DNA of 34,658 nucleotides from a virus (IMGVR_UViG_3300027971_000129:1-34658), one strand, 5' to 3'; positions 1-6,712 are shown, counted from the stretch's first letter. Numbers and translations: made by a program. The notes: generated by a model from the sequence alone, not told the origin.

Positions 1-75
1 TCTTGCGAGGTATGTACCTGCTGCGATCAATTCTCTCTGAGATGATTCGCCTGAACTTTTTGCGATAATTGCCAT
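1..75 (-). CDS. SSB-like protein, N-terminal fragment (cut by window edge)
   Basis: The first 25 codons (MAIIAKSSGESSQRELIAAG...) are identical in DNA and protein to the start of the complete gene at 33711-34370. The rest runs off the left edge. If the genome is circular, this is the same gene seen twice, not a second copy. Confidence 0.8.
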   Translation of the reverse strand, partial: MAIIAKSSGESSQRELIAAGTYLAR

Positions 76-95
76 GTTTGGTTTGTTTATAAAAA

Positions 96-191
96 TTAAA
101 AGGATGTGATAGCCATTGCGAAAATTAAGAAGGCAAAGAATCTTAAGAGGTGATAAAGATTCTCTTTGAAAGGTGTTTCAGGAAGTTGCAT
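96..191 (-). CDS. 31-residue membrane micropeptide, left allele
   Basis: The ORF encodes MQLPETPFKENLYHLLRFFA followed by a short hydrophobic C-terminus ending AMAITSF. A hydrophobic stretch at about residues 15-29 suggests one membrane segment. The second allele at 34391-34486 differs at eight bases, but these change only two residues (24 and 28). Five of the seven changed codons are silent, which supports real translation. It lies directly upstream of the SSB-like gene on the same strand, with 20 bases between its stop and that start, so the two probably share a transcript. The function is unknown. Confidence 0.6.
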   Translation of the reverse strand: MQLPETPFKENLYHLLRFFAFLIFAMAITSF

Positions 192-217
192 GATGGTAAG
201 GAGAAAAATGGGAGGTG

Positions 218-418
218 TTATTTCAAAGTTGAATAACCCATTAAATTGCAATAAGCCTGTATTGTAAGCACATTGTGACTATTAGCAATTCTATAATATT
301 TAATCACCTCTAAGGCTTTACGATAAAATTCTTTAGGAGATTCTTCAGTTTTGCGATTAATAGCTGAATTGTGATAAGCTACTTGTTTGCAATTATTAAT
401 CCATTGATCAATTGTCAT
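218..418 (-). CDS. Hypothetical 66-residue early protein
   Basis: A small protein starting MTIDQWINNCKQVAYHNSAI. It looks helical and soluble, with no signal peptide or membrane segment, and I do not recognise the family. Its start is preceded by an A-rich leader (AACCAAACAAAAAA) and, 50 bases further up, by a good Bacteroidetes-type promoter (468-475). On the other end allele this position is occupied by an unrelated gene (34489-34658), so this is a variable accessory slot next to the conserved micropeptide and SSB-like gene. A+T content is high. Confidence 0.6.
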   Translation of the reverse strand: MTIDQWINNCKQVAYHNSAINRKTEESPKEFYRKALEVIKYYRIANSHNVLTIQAYCNLMGYSTLK

Positions 419-467
419 TTTTTTGTTTGGTTATGTTTTGAACTTGTGCTGCTCCGTTGCAGTGAGA

Positions 468-498
468 CAAAAGTAATACTTGTTTTTATATCTGCAAA
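468..498 (-). promoter_or_regulatory. Bacteroidetes-type promoter for the 218-418 gene
   Basis: On the minus strand TACTTTTG (468-475) matches the -7 consensus TAnnTTTG exactly. TTTG at 495-498 sits 19 bases upstream, the expected position of the -33 element. The -33 region (TTTGCAGATAT) is present twice in tandem (about 488-498 and 500-511). The same element occurs at the promoter near 28600. Confidence 0.55.
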
Positions 499-499
499 T

Positions 500-521
500 A
501 TATCTGCAAAAATATTTTAAG
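500..521. repeat. 22-bp promoter-upstream repeat, copy 1
   Basis: This 22-base stretch (plus strand starts ATATCTGCAAAA and ends TTTTAAG) is identical to 28593-28614. Both copies lie at the -33 side of a minus-strand promoter. A partial extra copy of the ATATCTGCAAA core directly precedes this one. It may bind an activator or repressor. Confidence 0.7.
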
Positions 522-879
522 TTTTTTTTCGGTAGATCCTCCCATACTTCAAAAGGGCATAATTCTGCTTGCTGTCCACAATCATCATCTTGCCATCCAA
601 GTTTTCCAGGTGCAACCTGTGCCACACTTTTTGGAAGTGATCAACAGTCAGATTATACTTTGACTTGTATGCCTCATAAGTCAGCCTATCTTTTTTTGGC
701 CTTGTGCCTTTGATAGATAGAATCTCCTTGACCATTGCCTTGTTATATTCATTCACAAGCACCCAAGGCTTTTGAAAGCCCTCCATTGCAATCATAGCAA
801 AGGCTGACTTGTATCTGCTGAATCTATGCTGAGGAATGTTAAACTTCCGGCAGAAGTCACTCATTTTTAAAGATATCAT
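517..879 (-). CDS. Hypothetical protein, possible DNA-binding
   Basis: A 120-residue basic protein, or 115 residues if translation begins at Met6 (MSDFCRKFNIPQHRFSRYKS). Two helix-rich segments (about residues 6-30 and 60-95, with 'TYEAYKSKYNLTVDHFQKVW') resemble helix-turn-helix units, but I do not recognise a family. It reads away from the nuclease gene at 929. The 49-base divergent region contains paired TTGCAA sites and a minus-strand TACATTTG. Its stop codon overlaps the 22-bp repeat. It could be a regulator of the divergent early operons; that is inference from position and composition only. Confidence 0.55.
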   Translation of the reverse strand: MISLKMSDFCRKFNIPQHRFSRYKSAFAMIAMEGFQKPWVLVNEYNKAMVKEILSIKGTRPKKDRLTYEAYKSKYNLTVDHFQKVWHRLHLENLDGKMMIVDSKQNYALLKYGRIYRKKT

Positions 880-903
880 TTTTTAATTCTAATTGGCTTA
901 GGT

Positions 904-921
904 TTGCAAATGTAATTGCAA
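904..921. promoter_or_regulatory. Paired TTGCAA sites in a divergent intergenic region
   Basis: Two copies of the palindrome TTGCAA (904-909 and 916-921) lie 12 bp apart centre to centre, between the divergent genes 517-879 and 929-1375. A minus-strand TACATTTG (907-914), matching the Bacteroidetes -7 consensus, overlaps them. This looks like an operator overlapping a promoter; no clear -33 element is visible. Confidence 0.35.
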
Positions 922-928
922 GAAATTT

Positions 929-1375
929 ATGGCAGGGTTCTATTTTGAATTTTTACACAATAAGCCACTGATTGACCTATCCGGTGGCTTTAAGAAATAT
1001 GTGGGCAAAGAGGATGACTTTCAGAAATCTGTTGCCAAGTATTTAGACAATCTACAGGCTACTTGGTTTCATTGCCCGAATGGAGGAAGTAGGAATGCCA
1101 TAGAGGCAAGTAAACTAAAAGCAATGGGAACTAAACCAGGAGTGCCTGACTGTCTCATTCTTGATCAGCTTAAAGGCTTCTCAGGATTAGCCATAGAATT
1201 AAAGGTAGGCTACAATAAGCCATCAGAGTTACAATTGGCTTTTCTTGATAAATTAGTAGCGCAGAATTGGCTTGTGCTTGTGAGTTGGTCACTGGATGAA
1301 GTTATTACTGTTATTGATTGGTACTACAACATAAATCAGAATGAAAATAAATCAGAAAGGCTTTTGGGAGAATAA
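929..1375 (+). CDS. VRR-NUC domain nuclease
   Basis: A 148-residue protein of the VRR-NUC branch of the PD-(D/E)xK nucleases. The family signature is visible: an early acidic residue with FQ (about 28-32), HCPNGGSR (48-55), KLKAMG (62-67), GVPD (71-74), the catalytic IELK (89-92) and a conserved Gln (102). Phage VRR-NUC proteins are thought to act on DNA structures during replication or recombination, and many occur as short stand-alone proteins like this. It is the first gene of the plus-strand early operon and overlaps the methyltransferase start by 35 bases. Exact substrate is unknown. Confidence 0.85.
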   Translation: MAGFYFEFLHNKPLIDLSGGFKKYVGKEDDFQKSVAKYLDNLQATWFHCPNGGSRNAIEASKLKAMGTKPGVPDCLILDQLKGFSGLAIELKVGYNKPSELQLAFLDKLVAQNWLVLVSWSLDEVITVIDWYYNINQNENKSERLLGE

Positions 1376-1892
1376 AACTGCTGAGGGTCATCATCATGAT
1401 GTAAAACTTGCAAGGGCTATTCTTGCAATGCTCAAGAAAGAAGAGTTAAAAACTCTTGTGGATTTTGGCTGTGGCATGGGTTACTATCCTGAGTTGTTCA
1501 GACTTGCTGGAATTTATTGCCAAGCTTATGATGGCAATCCTAACACCTATGCTCTTACATTAGGCACTGGAAGAACTCAGGACCTATCAGTTGAATTTGA
1601 CTTAGGCGAGAAGTTTGATTGTGTGATGTCTTTGGAAGTTGGTGAGCATATCCCGGAAGAGTTTGAAAGTATCTATCTTGATAATGTTGCCAAGCATGCC
1701 AAAGGTTTAATTATACTTTCTTGGGCAGTTCCTGGGCAGAATGGTGATGGTCATGTAAATTGCCAAACCAATGAATACATCATTGATCAAATGCATCTAA
1801 GAGCATACACACTTGATGAGGCAGCCACTAAGGCACTCCGCAATTCAGCAAGTCTATGGTGGTTTAAGAACACCATTATGGTTTTCAGATAA
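1341..1892 (+). CDS. Class I SAM-dependent methyltransferase
   Basis: A 183-residue protein with the class I methyltransferase core. Motif I VDFGCGMG (40-47) binds S-adenosylmethionine, followed by an acidic residue after strand 2 (D64 in AYDGNP). Then come the EFDLGEKFDCVMSLEVGEHI region typical of small-molecule/methyltransferase-11-like folds and a C-terminal ILSWAVPGQNGDGHVN. No DNA-methylase motif such as DPPY or NPPY is visible, so the substrate may not be DNA. The start lies inside the end of the nuclease gene, suggesting translational coupling. Confidence 0.8.
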   Translation: MKINQKGFWENKTAEGHHHDVKLARAILAMLKKEELKTLVDFGCGMGYYPELFRLAGIYCQAYDGNPNTYALTLGTGRTQDLSVEFDLGEKFDCVMSLEVGEHIPEEFESIYLDNVAKHAKGLIILSWAVPGQNGDGHVNCQTNEYIIDQMHLRAYTLDEAATKALRNSASLWWFKNTIMVFR

Positions 1893-1897
1893 TTTAT

Positions 1898-1929
1898 TTT
1901 GATTGTTGGCTTAATTGGTTTTTTATTTG
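1898..1929 (+). promoter_or_regulatory. Possible promoter upstream of the 1948 gene
   Basis: TTTG (1898-1901), then 20 bases, then TTTATTTG (1922-1929), one mismatch from TAnnTTTG. The downstream start codon is at 1948 after an A-rich leader. Confidence 0.4.
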
Positions 1930-1947
1930 CAAAAAAATAAATCAAAC

Positions 1948-2205
1948 ATGAGCCAAGAACTTTATGACAAGCTTGCTGAGTGCAGGCGAATCTCTGACAA
2001 TCACAGAAGAGCAAGAGATTATCACAAAGAGCAGAATGCTAAGGTCAAGCAATTGAATCAGGACAATCTGCTCAAGCTTAACCATACGAATCAAGACTAT
2101 TTAAAACTTCAAAAGGAGTATTACTACTGGAGATTAGTAACCTTTTCCATCACTGTTTTTGCTCTTGCCATGACTGTTCTATTTTTTCACTGCCTCAGAA
2201 AATGA
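1948..2205 (+). CDS. Small coiled-coil protein with a C-terminal membrane segment
   Basis: An 85-residue protein starting MSQELYDKLAECRRIS. Residues 1-60 are charged and heptad-like, suggesting a coiled coil. Residues 63-82 (LVTFSITVFALAMTVLFF) form a clear transmembrane helix near the C-terminus, so the charged part probably faces the cytoplasm with a tail anchor. An in-frame upstream Met at 1915 was rejected because it lies in the promoter-like A/T-rich leader. The stop overlaps the next gene by 4 bases. The function is unknown. Confidence 0.6.
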   Translation: MSQELYDKLAECRRISDNHRRARDYHKEQNAKVKQLNQDNLLKLNHTNQDYLKLQKEYYYWRLVTFSITVFALAMTVLFFHCLRK

Positions 2206-2507
2206 AAAACGATTTTAGCAAATTCACATGCTTTGTTCGGGGCATCATTGAGACCGGATTTGTCATCAAGCATTCTGATAAGGCTCTAAGGCATGATGTT
2301 AAGCTTCACTTCAATAGGCTTCTTCATCACTCTGTTGAGTTTGAGAAGTTCCTGCACCAGCAATTAGGACAAGACATGGCAGAGGCTGAGGATACTATTA
2401 ACAGTTCAATCATTGACTTGGTTTGGCAGATATTTGATATGGAAGAGGATGAGGTCAATAAGTTCATTGAGTACATCAATAATTTTGATGAGCATTTGAA
2501 AAAGTAA
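2202..2507 (+). CDS. Hypothetical 101-residue protein
   Basis: A soluble, helical, acidic protein starting MKNDFSKFTCFVRGIIETGF. It has no recognised domain. Its start overlaps the stop of the previous gene (ATGA), so the two are probably translationally coupled. Immediately after its stop comes a promoter-like element for the candidate RNA at 2523-2647. Coding is supported by the tight overlap and ordinary codon use. Confidence 0.65.
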   Translation: MKNDFSKFTCFVRGIIETGFVIKHSDKALRHDVKLHFNRLLHHSVEFEKFLHQQLGQDMAEAEDTINSSIIDLVWQIFDMEEDEVNKFIEYINNFDEHLKK

Positions 2508-2516
2508 TTATATTTG
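2483..2516 (+). promoter_or_regulatory. Promoter for the structured RNA candidate
   Basis: TATATTTG (2509-2516) matches TAnnTTTG exactly. TTTTG (2483-2487) lies 21 bases upstream as the -33 element. Initiation would be near 2522-2524. The next annotated coding start is at 2650, and a terminator-like hairpin intervenes. Confidence 0.5.
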
Positions 2517-2522
2517 CATGTC

Positions 2523-2647
2523 GAAAGACCCCGATTGAGACCCGGGTTAAATAAATCTATGAAGACATTAAAATCCCCATTCGGTCGTACTGTGCAGCGT
2601 AATAGGTTCGCTGGTCTCACACAGGAAAGCCGGATGGGGTTTTTTAT
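2523..2647 (+). ncRNA. Candidate structured RNA (promoter to terminator, about 125 nt)
   Basis: Between two hypothetical genes lies a GC-richer island framed by a promoter-like site and an intrinsic-terminator-like end. CCCCATTCGG (2575-2584) pairs with CCGGATGGGG (2630-2639, one G-U pair), followed by T6. TGAGACC (2536-2542) pairs perfectly with GGTCTCA (2613-2619). These two helices cross, giving a potential pseudoknot or two alternative states. ACCCC (2528-2532) could also pair with GGGGT of the terminator arm. A 33-codon ORF (2560-2661) overlaps it, so a leader peptide or attenuator is an alternative. I know of no family with this sequence. Confidence 0.45.
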
Positions 2648-2649
2648 TT

Positions 2650-2853
2650 ATGGAACTTAATGACATTATTAATCAAATTAGGCAAGAGCCTGAATTTATT
2701 AAAAGTTTACAAAGGCAAACTAATGGCCTTTATGATCGGGAGTTAGTCCTGATTTATCGATTGCTTATAGATAAGTATTCTGATCATTTGGACAAATTAA
2801 GTCCAAAGGAGGCAATCTATCTTTTTAAACAATTAAGCAAGATGTTGGCATGA
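2650..2853 (+). CDS. Hypothetical 67-residue protein
   Basis: A small helical protein starting MELNDIINQIRQEPEFIKSL with a leucine-rich C-terminal half. Its ATG lies four bases after the T-tract of the RNA terminator hairpin, so its expression may depend on read-through or on the alternative fold. Its stop overlaps the replication protein gene by 4 bases (ATGA), suggesting coupled translation and a role near replication, perhaps as an accessory factor. I do not recognise the family. Confidence 0.6.
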   Translation: MELNDIINQIRQEPEFIKSLQRQTNGLYDRELVLIYRLLIDKYSDHLDKLSPKEAIYLFKQLSKMLA

Positions 2854-3689
2854 ATGGGTATCAATTAACAGATGCCTGGTTTGAGTTTAGATTCCAGCAT
2901 CCTGAGAAAGTAAGTCATGCTCACACTGAACTTTATTTCTATTTGGTTTACCATTGGAACAAATTAAGCCAAAAGGAAAAAATTGGTTTGCCTTCATCAA
3001 TTACAATGGAGGCAACTGGAATCCGTAATTATAAGACCTATCGAAAATGCATAAAAGACCTTGCTCAATTTGGGTTCATTCGGATAATTTCAGAAGCAAT
3101 AAATCAGCATCAAGCTATGGTAGTTGCTTGGGGCAAAAATACCAAAGCAGATACTGAAGCACTAACTGAAGCACTAACCAAAGCACAGTCTGAAGCACTG
3201 ACCCACATAGTAGAACTAAGTAACTATAGAACTAAAGAACTAAAGAAAGGGAGTGGTGAAAAAAAAATTAAAGAGGTAAAGAAATTTATTGCTCCATCCA
3301 TTGATGAAGTAAGAAGCTATTTTGACGAGAAAGGATTTCCTTTAGACCTGGTTCAGCAAGTTTACAGTCATTATGCAGATGCTGATTGGACAAAAGCAAA
3401 TGGAGGGAAAGTTCTTGATTGGAAAAGGACTATAAGCAACAATTGGCAAGAAAAGTTTGACAGGCATAAGTCAAAACCTAATTATCAGAATGCAAATCAG
3501 AGTTATTATCCGCCAAAGCCTGAGAATGACCCAATCTTACTTAGACAGGAAGTTCATAGCAACTATGAGGATTATGTTAGGCATTGCTTGAAAGTAAATC
3601 ATCAGCCTGAAAAACCTAAATATCCTGAGCTTGTCCCACCGGACTTTGATCATATTGCGTTCATAAACCAAATTAAAGCTAACCTATGA
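2850..3689 (+). CDS. Replication initiator / replisome organiser-like protein
   Basis: A 279-residue protein. The N-terminal 100 residues ('LPSSITMEATGIRNYKTYRK', 'LAQFGFIRIIS') look like the winged-helix domain found in phage replication initiators. A low-complexity linker follows with three copies of the EALT motif (about residues 103-117). A C-terminal part contains 'SIDEVRSYFDEKGFPLDLVQ' and 'ADWTKANGGKVLDWKRTISN', a conserved tail in many phage replication proteins of Bacteroidota, similar in layout to DnaD/O-type loaders. It directly precedes the primase-helicase with a 4-base overlap, as expected for an initiator/loader. The precise mechanism is inference. Confidence 0.65.
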   Translation: MNGYQLTDAWFEFRFQHPEKVSHAHTELYFYLVYHWNKLSQKEKIGLPSSITMEATGIRNYKTYRKCIKDLAQFGFIRIISEAINQHQAMVVAWGKNTKADTEALTEALTKAQSEALTHIVELSNYRTKELKKGSGEKKIKEVKKFIAPSIDEVRSYFDEKGFPLDLVQQVYSHYADADWTKANGGKVLDWKRTISNNWQEKFDRHKSKPNYQNANQSYYPPKPENDPILLRQEVHSNYEDYVRHCLKVNHQPEKPKYPELVPPDFDHIAFINQIKANL

Positions 3690-5575
3690 CAGTTACATTT
3701 TTTGACAATTATCGAAAGGTTGATGACCCTAAGTTTTTTCCGGTTGATATGATACTGGACAGAATTAAAAACGGAGCATCAAAAGACTTGATAGAAAAAC
3801 TAAGGTCAATTCAAGACCCTGAAGAGCAGAAAGATTTTAAGCTAAACAAGCTGCCATTAATTTGCTTCTCAGGAAGGTTCACAAGAAGGGCTGCCGTTGC
3901 TTTTAAAGAAGCTTCAGGACTTGCCATCATGGATTGGGATGATGTGCAAACAGAAAGCCTTAGAGACTTACAAACAATTATTATTTCAGAGCCTTACACC
4001 TATGGTTGCTGGATTTCTCCAAGAGGAGGATTGAAAGCACTTATCAGAATTGCTGATGCCGAAAAGTATAAAGAGCAATATGAAGCCTTGCTGGATTATT
4101 TCAATGCTTTAACTATTGATTATTGCCCTGCAGATAAAGCAAACAAAGACATTGCCAGGGGATGCTTTGAAAGTTATGATCCTGACCTATATCTAAACAA
4201 GGAAGCAATACCGTTTAAACTTTACATAAAGCATGAAAGGTTACAAATGCCTACCTATGAAAGTAAAGTTGAACTTATCCCAAAAATTCTAAAATGGACA
4301 GCAAGCAAAAACCAATATTTTCAAGATGGGCAGAGAAATCACTTTATTCTTTGCTTTGCCGGAGCATGCTGCCGTTTTGGAGTTAATCAATATGACTGTC
4401 TTGCTTTTTGCGATAATCAGTTCCTGGCAAATGATACAAGCTTTAGCAGAAAAGAATGTGAGCAAACCATAGCAAATGCTTACAGATATTGGCAGAACCA
4501 GTTTGGAACTGCTGAGATGACTGCCGGAAAGGTTATTGATAGTAAAACATTAATGGAAATTGATGTTGCGCCACCTGCTGAACTATTTGATACATCGATA
4601 CCTGCAAAAGATGTTGTCTATGGTACTTCTGTTATGGATAAAGCCTTTGACCTTTTGGAAAATGGGCTTCCATTTCTTGATAATGTCGGCATACCAATGC
4701 TTGATGATTTGTTTAAGTTTAGAAGAGGAGAGATAACTCTTTTATCGGGACATGGTAATCATGGCAAGTCAAGCATTATGAAGTTTATGATGCTTTGCCA
4801 TGCTGCTCTATTTGGCAGAAAGTTTGCAATATTCCCTCCTGAAGATAATCCAGCCGAGATGTTTTACCATGATCTTGTGGAAATGCTTTTAGGTCAAGAA
4901 TGTTCTCCTAAAAATCATTACAGACCGACAAAGGAAGCTTACGAAAAAGCATATCGATGGGTAAGCGACCATTTTTTCTACATTTATCCTGAAACAGAAA
5001 GTCCTACACCTGCCTACATCAAACAAAGATTTCTTGAATTAATTATCAAGGAAAAAGTTGATGGATGTGTTATTGACCCATTCAATCAAATGGATAATGA
5101 CATAAGCAGAGCAGGCGGAAGAGATGACCAATATCTTAGCCAGGTACTTGGCGATTTTGCAAGATTTGCAACTGCCAACAATGTTTACTTCATGATTTTA
5201 AGCCATCCAAAAGGAGGCAGTAAAAAGAACAATGCAGATAATTACCCTTGTCCTGATGTTTATGATTTAGCTGGCGGAGCAATGTGGAACAACAAAATGT
5301 GGAATATTTTAATATATCATAGGCCTATGTTCTACACTCATCCAAATGATCCTATTTGTGAACTTCACGCTAAAAAAATTAAGCGAAAGGAGGTAGGCAA
5401 AAGAGGGTTTATCCAGTTTGAATATAACTACCCAAAAAGAAGGTTTATTTTTAATGGTTTTGACCACATGAATAGAATCTTGGGAGTTTTAAACTTAAAT
5501 GCTTACTTGCCTACTCCTGAAATTTTAGCACCTGACTTAAACGATAACTTTAACATTGATGACTGCCCATTCTAA
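3686..5575 (+). CDS. Primase-helicase (BT4734/VirE-N-like domain plus DnaB-type RecA domain)
   Basis: A 629-residue replication protein with two parts. Residues about 50-170 ('LPLICFSGRF', 'SGLAIMDWDDV', 'SPRGGLKALIRI') match the BT4734-like/VirE N-terminal domain, an archaeo-eukaryotic-primase-related fold common in Bacteroidota phages. Residues about 330-600 are a RecA-like helicase core: Walker A GHGNHGKS (355-362), a Walker B-like VIDPFNQMDN (about 465-475), and FMILSHPKGG (sensor region). It probably unwinds the fork and primes DNA synthesis. No DNA polymerase is encoded, so the host enzyme is presumably used. The first and last few bases overlap its neighbours. Confidence 0.85.
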   Translation: MTVTFFDNYRKVDDPKFFPVDMILDRIKNGASKDLIEKLRSIQDPEEQKDFKLNKLPLICFSGRFTRRAAVAFKEASGLAIMDWDDVQTESLRDLQTIIISEPYTYGCWISPRGGLKALIRIADAEKYKEQYEALLDYFNALTIDYCPADKANKDIARGCFESYDPDLYLNKEAIPFKLYIKHERLQMPTYESKVELIPKILKWTASKNQYFQDGQRNHFILCFAGACCRFGVNQYDCLAFCDNQFLANDTSFSRKECEQTIANAYRYWQNQFGTAEMTAGKVIDSKTLMEIDVAPPAELFDTSIPAKDVVYGTSVMDKAFDLLENGLPFLDNVGIPMLDDLFKFRRGEITLLSGHGNHGKSSIMKFMMLCHAALFGRKFAIFPPEDNPAEMFYHDLVEMLLGQECSPKNHYRPTKEAYEKAYRWVSDHFFYIYPETESPTPAYIKQRFLELIIKEKVDGCVIDPFNQMDNDISRAGGRDDQYLSQVLGDFARFATANNVYFMILSHPKGGSKKNNADNYPCPDVYDLAGGAMWNNKMWNILIYHRPMFYTHPNDPICELHAKKIKRKEVGKRGFIQFEYNYPKRRFIFNGFDHMNRILGVLNLNAYLPTPEILAPDLNDNFNIDDCPF

Positions 5576-5813
5576 CATCAGCATTAGCCAAGTGCCTACC
5601 ATGTGGGAAGGCATTGCAACCTATTCTCAAGATTTAATTTATACTGAAGAACCTAAACAGATGACAGTCCAAGACATTAGATTTTTTTTAAATCGCAAGT
5701 GCAAGCAGCTTAGGGCTAAACTTGAAAAGAACCTTATTCCTGGTTATCAATCAAGATGGCAGAATCAACTTGACTTGTATGAGTCAATCTTAAAACACTT
5801 ACCTTTGCAATAA
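5556..5813 (+). CDS. Hypothetical 85-residue protein
   Basis: A small protein starting MMTAHSNISISQVPTMWEGI. Its C-terminal half ('TVQDIRFFLNRKCKQLRAKL') is basic and helical. It overlaps the helicase stop by 20 bases; starts at 5559 or 5601 (Met16) are also possible. The position suggests a replication accessory protein. Its last codons contain the -7 element of the next promoter. Confidence 0.55.
   Translation: MMTAHSNISISQVPTMWEGIATYSQDLIYTEEPKQMTVQDIRFFLNRKCKQLRAKLEKNLIPGYQSRWQNQLDLYESILKHLPLQ
5775..5807 (+). promoter_or_regulatory. Promoter before the 5826 gene and packaging genes
   Basis: TACCTTTG (5800-5807) matches the Bacteroidetes -7 consensus exactly. TTG at 5775-5777 lies 22 bases upstream, slightly longer than the ideal. 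The ATG at 5826 gives a leader of about 13 bases. It probably drives the small basic proteins and the terminase genes. Confidence 0.5.
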
Positions 5814-5825
5814 ATCAATAAAGCT

Positions 5826-5978
5826 ATGCCATTGAAAAAGGGATATTCGCAAAAAACTATAAGTTCAAACATTTCTACAGAACTTAAGAAACATCCAAAA
5901 ATGAAGCAAAAGCAAGCCGTTGCCATTGCTCTATCTGTTGCTAAGAAGGCCAAGAAAGCATCTAAAAAGAAAATGTAG
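5826..5978 (+). CDS. Small lysine-rich protein (DUF6496-like)
   Basis: A 50-residue, very basic protein: [20 protein letters not shown], then [16 protein letters not shown] and a lysine-rich tail. Short proteins of this pattern (LKKGxSQKTxSxNI...KQAVAIAL) recur in phages and match the DUF6496 type as I recall it. The role is unknown; the charge suggests nucleic-acid binding. It has its own promoter and ends 2 bases before the next gene. Confidence 0.7.
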   Translation: MPLKKGYSQKTISSNISTELKKHPKMKQKQAVAIALSVAKKAKKASKKKM

Positions 5979-5980
5979 TA

Positions 5981-6235
5981 ATGGAAGTTAAAAAGAAAGT
6001 TGGAAGACCCAAGAGTAACAAAAAAGAAAATGAAGTAATCAAAGTTAAAAAGAAGTTGGGAAGACCCAAGAGTGGCAGAAGAGACAAATATGTAAGCATG
6101 CCACTTAATAATTCAGAATTCGAACATTTAAAGCAATATTGTAAGTCAATAAATACCAATGTTTCAGTTACAATTAGAACTTTAATTTTTAAAGGATTAG
6201 AATCAATTAAATTATCAACCACAAATCAAGGCTGA
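5981..6235 (+). CDS. DNA-binding protein: two AT-hook-like motifs plus ribbon-helix-helix
   Basis: An 84-residue basic protein. The N-terminal part has two near-identical units VKKKVGRPKS and VKKKLGRPKS (residues 3-12 and 22-31), each with the GRP core of an AT-hook. The C-terminal part (about 38-72, 'YVSMPLNNSEFEHLKQYC' then 'VSVTIRTLIFKGLE') has the strand-helix-helix pattern of Arc/CopG ribbon-helix-helix proteins. It is likely to bind A/T-rich DNA as a transcription regulator or nucleoid-like factor. The DNA of the two hooks is a 30-base imperfect repeat. It lies just upstream of the terminase genes, where it may control early-to-late switching (inference). Confidence 0.65.
   Translation: MEVKKKVGRPKSNKKENEVIKVKKKLGRPKSGRRDKYVSMPLNNSEFEHLKQYCKSINTNVSVTIRTLIFKGLESIKLSTTNQG
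5987..6073 (+). repeat. Tandem duplication encoding the AT-hook-like units
   Basis: Bases 5987-6016 and 6044-6073 are two 30-base copies with few differences, with a period of 57 bases (19 codons). The duplication stays in frame and doubles the GRPKS motif. Confidence 0.8.
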
Positions 6236-6250
6236 GAAGCCGGTACTACT

Positions 6251-6712
6251 ATGGCAGCACCAAAAGGAAATCAATGTTGGATGTTAAGGCTTAAGCATGG
6301 CCTTGATGGTAAGTTTAAAACTCCTGAGGAAATCCTTGAGAACTTTGAACAGTATGTTCAGTGGGCTGAGGAAAACCCTCTAATTGAGGTAGACTTTCGC
6401 GGTAAGGATGCAACTGAGGTTAGATTGCCTAAAAAAAGATTGCTTACAAAAGAAGGTTTTGCTCTTGCTTGTGGATTCTCCTGCTGGACTAAGCTTTCTG
6501 AATACAAGACCAAATCAAAAGATTTCGGTAGTGTCTTTACACGCATAGAGCAAGCGATTTATACAAGCAAGCTGGAAGGGGCTGCAAGTGGCCTATTCAA
6601 TCACAATATCATAGCAAGGGACTTGGGACTCATGAACCAGGAGCAAGTCACCATGCAGATGACAGAGGTCATCAGACCTACAAGTCCAAAAGAGGCTAAA
6701 GTAAGAGATTAA
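6251..6712 (+). CDS. terS: Terminase small subunit (gp3-like DNA-packaging protein)
   Basis: A 153-residue protein starting MAAPKGNQCWMLRLKHGLDG. This opening and the following 'FEQYVQWAEENPLIEVDF', 'RLLTKEGFALACGF' and 'SGLFNHNIIARDLGL' match the GP3_package family (phage P22 gp3-like small terminase). It recognises phage DNA and stimulates the large subunit during packaging. It lies directly before the large subunit with one base between stop and start, so the two are surely co-expressed. Confidence 0.85.
   Translation: MAAPKGNQCWMLRLKHGLDGKFKTPEEILENFEQYVQWAEENPLIEVDFRGKDATEVRLPKKRLLTKEGFALACGFSCWTKLSEYKTKSKDFGSVFTRIEQAIYTSKLEGAASGLFNHNIIARDLGLMNQEQVTMQMTEVIRPTSPKEAKVRD

Larger units (their letters stand above)
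1..194. repeat. Left copy of end repeat (pairs with 34296-34489)
   Basis: Bases 1-109 are identical to 34296-34404. Bases 110-194 match 34405-34489 with eight substitutions and no gaps. After that the two ends are unrelated. This fits a contig that closes on itself, where each end followed a different strain variant. It could also be a true duplication. Confidence 0.9.

Noticed and set aside
431-625. Minus-strand frame of 64 codons
   Set aside because: It runs through the promoter and the 22-bp repeat and overlaps the 517-879 gene in another frame; the peptide has no coding-like properties.
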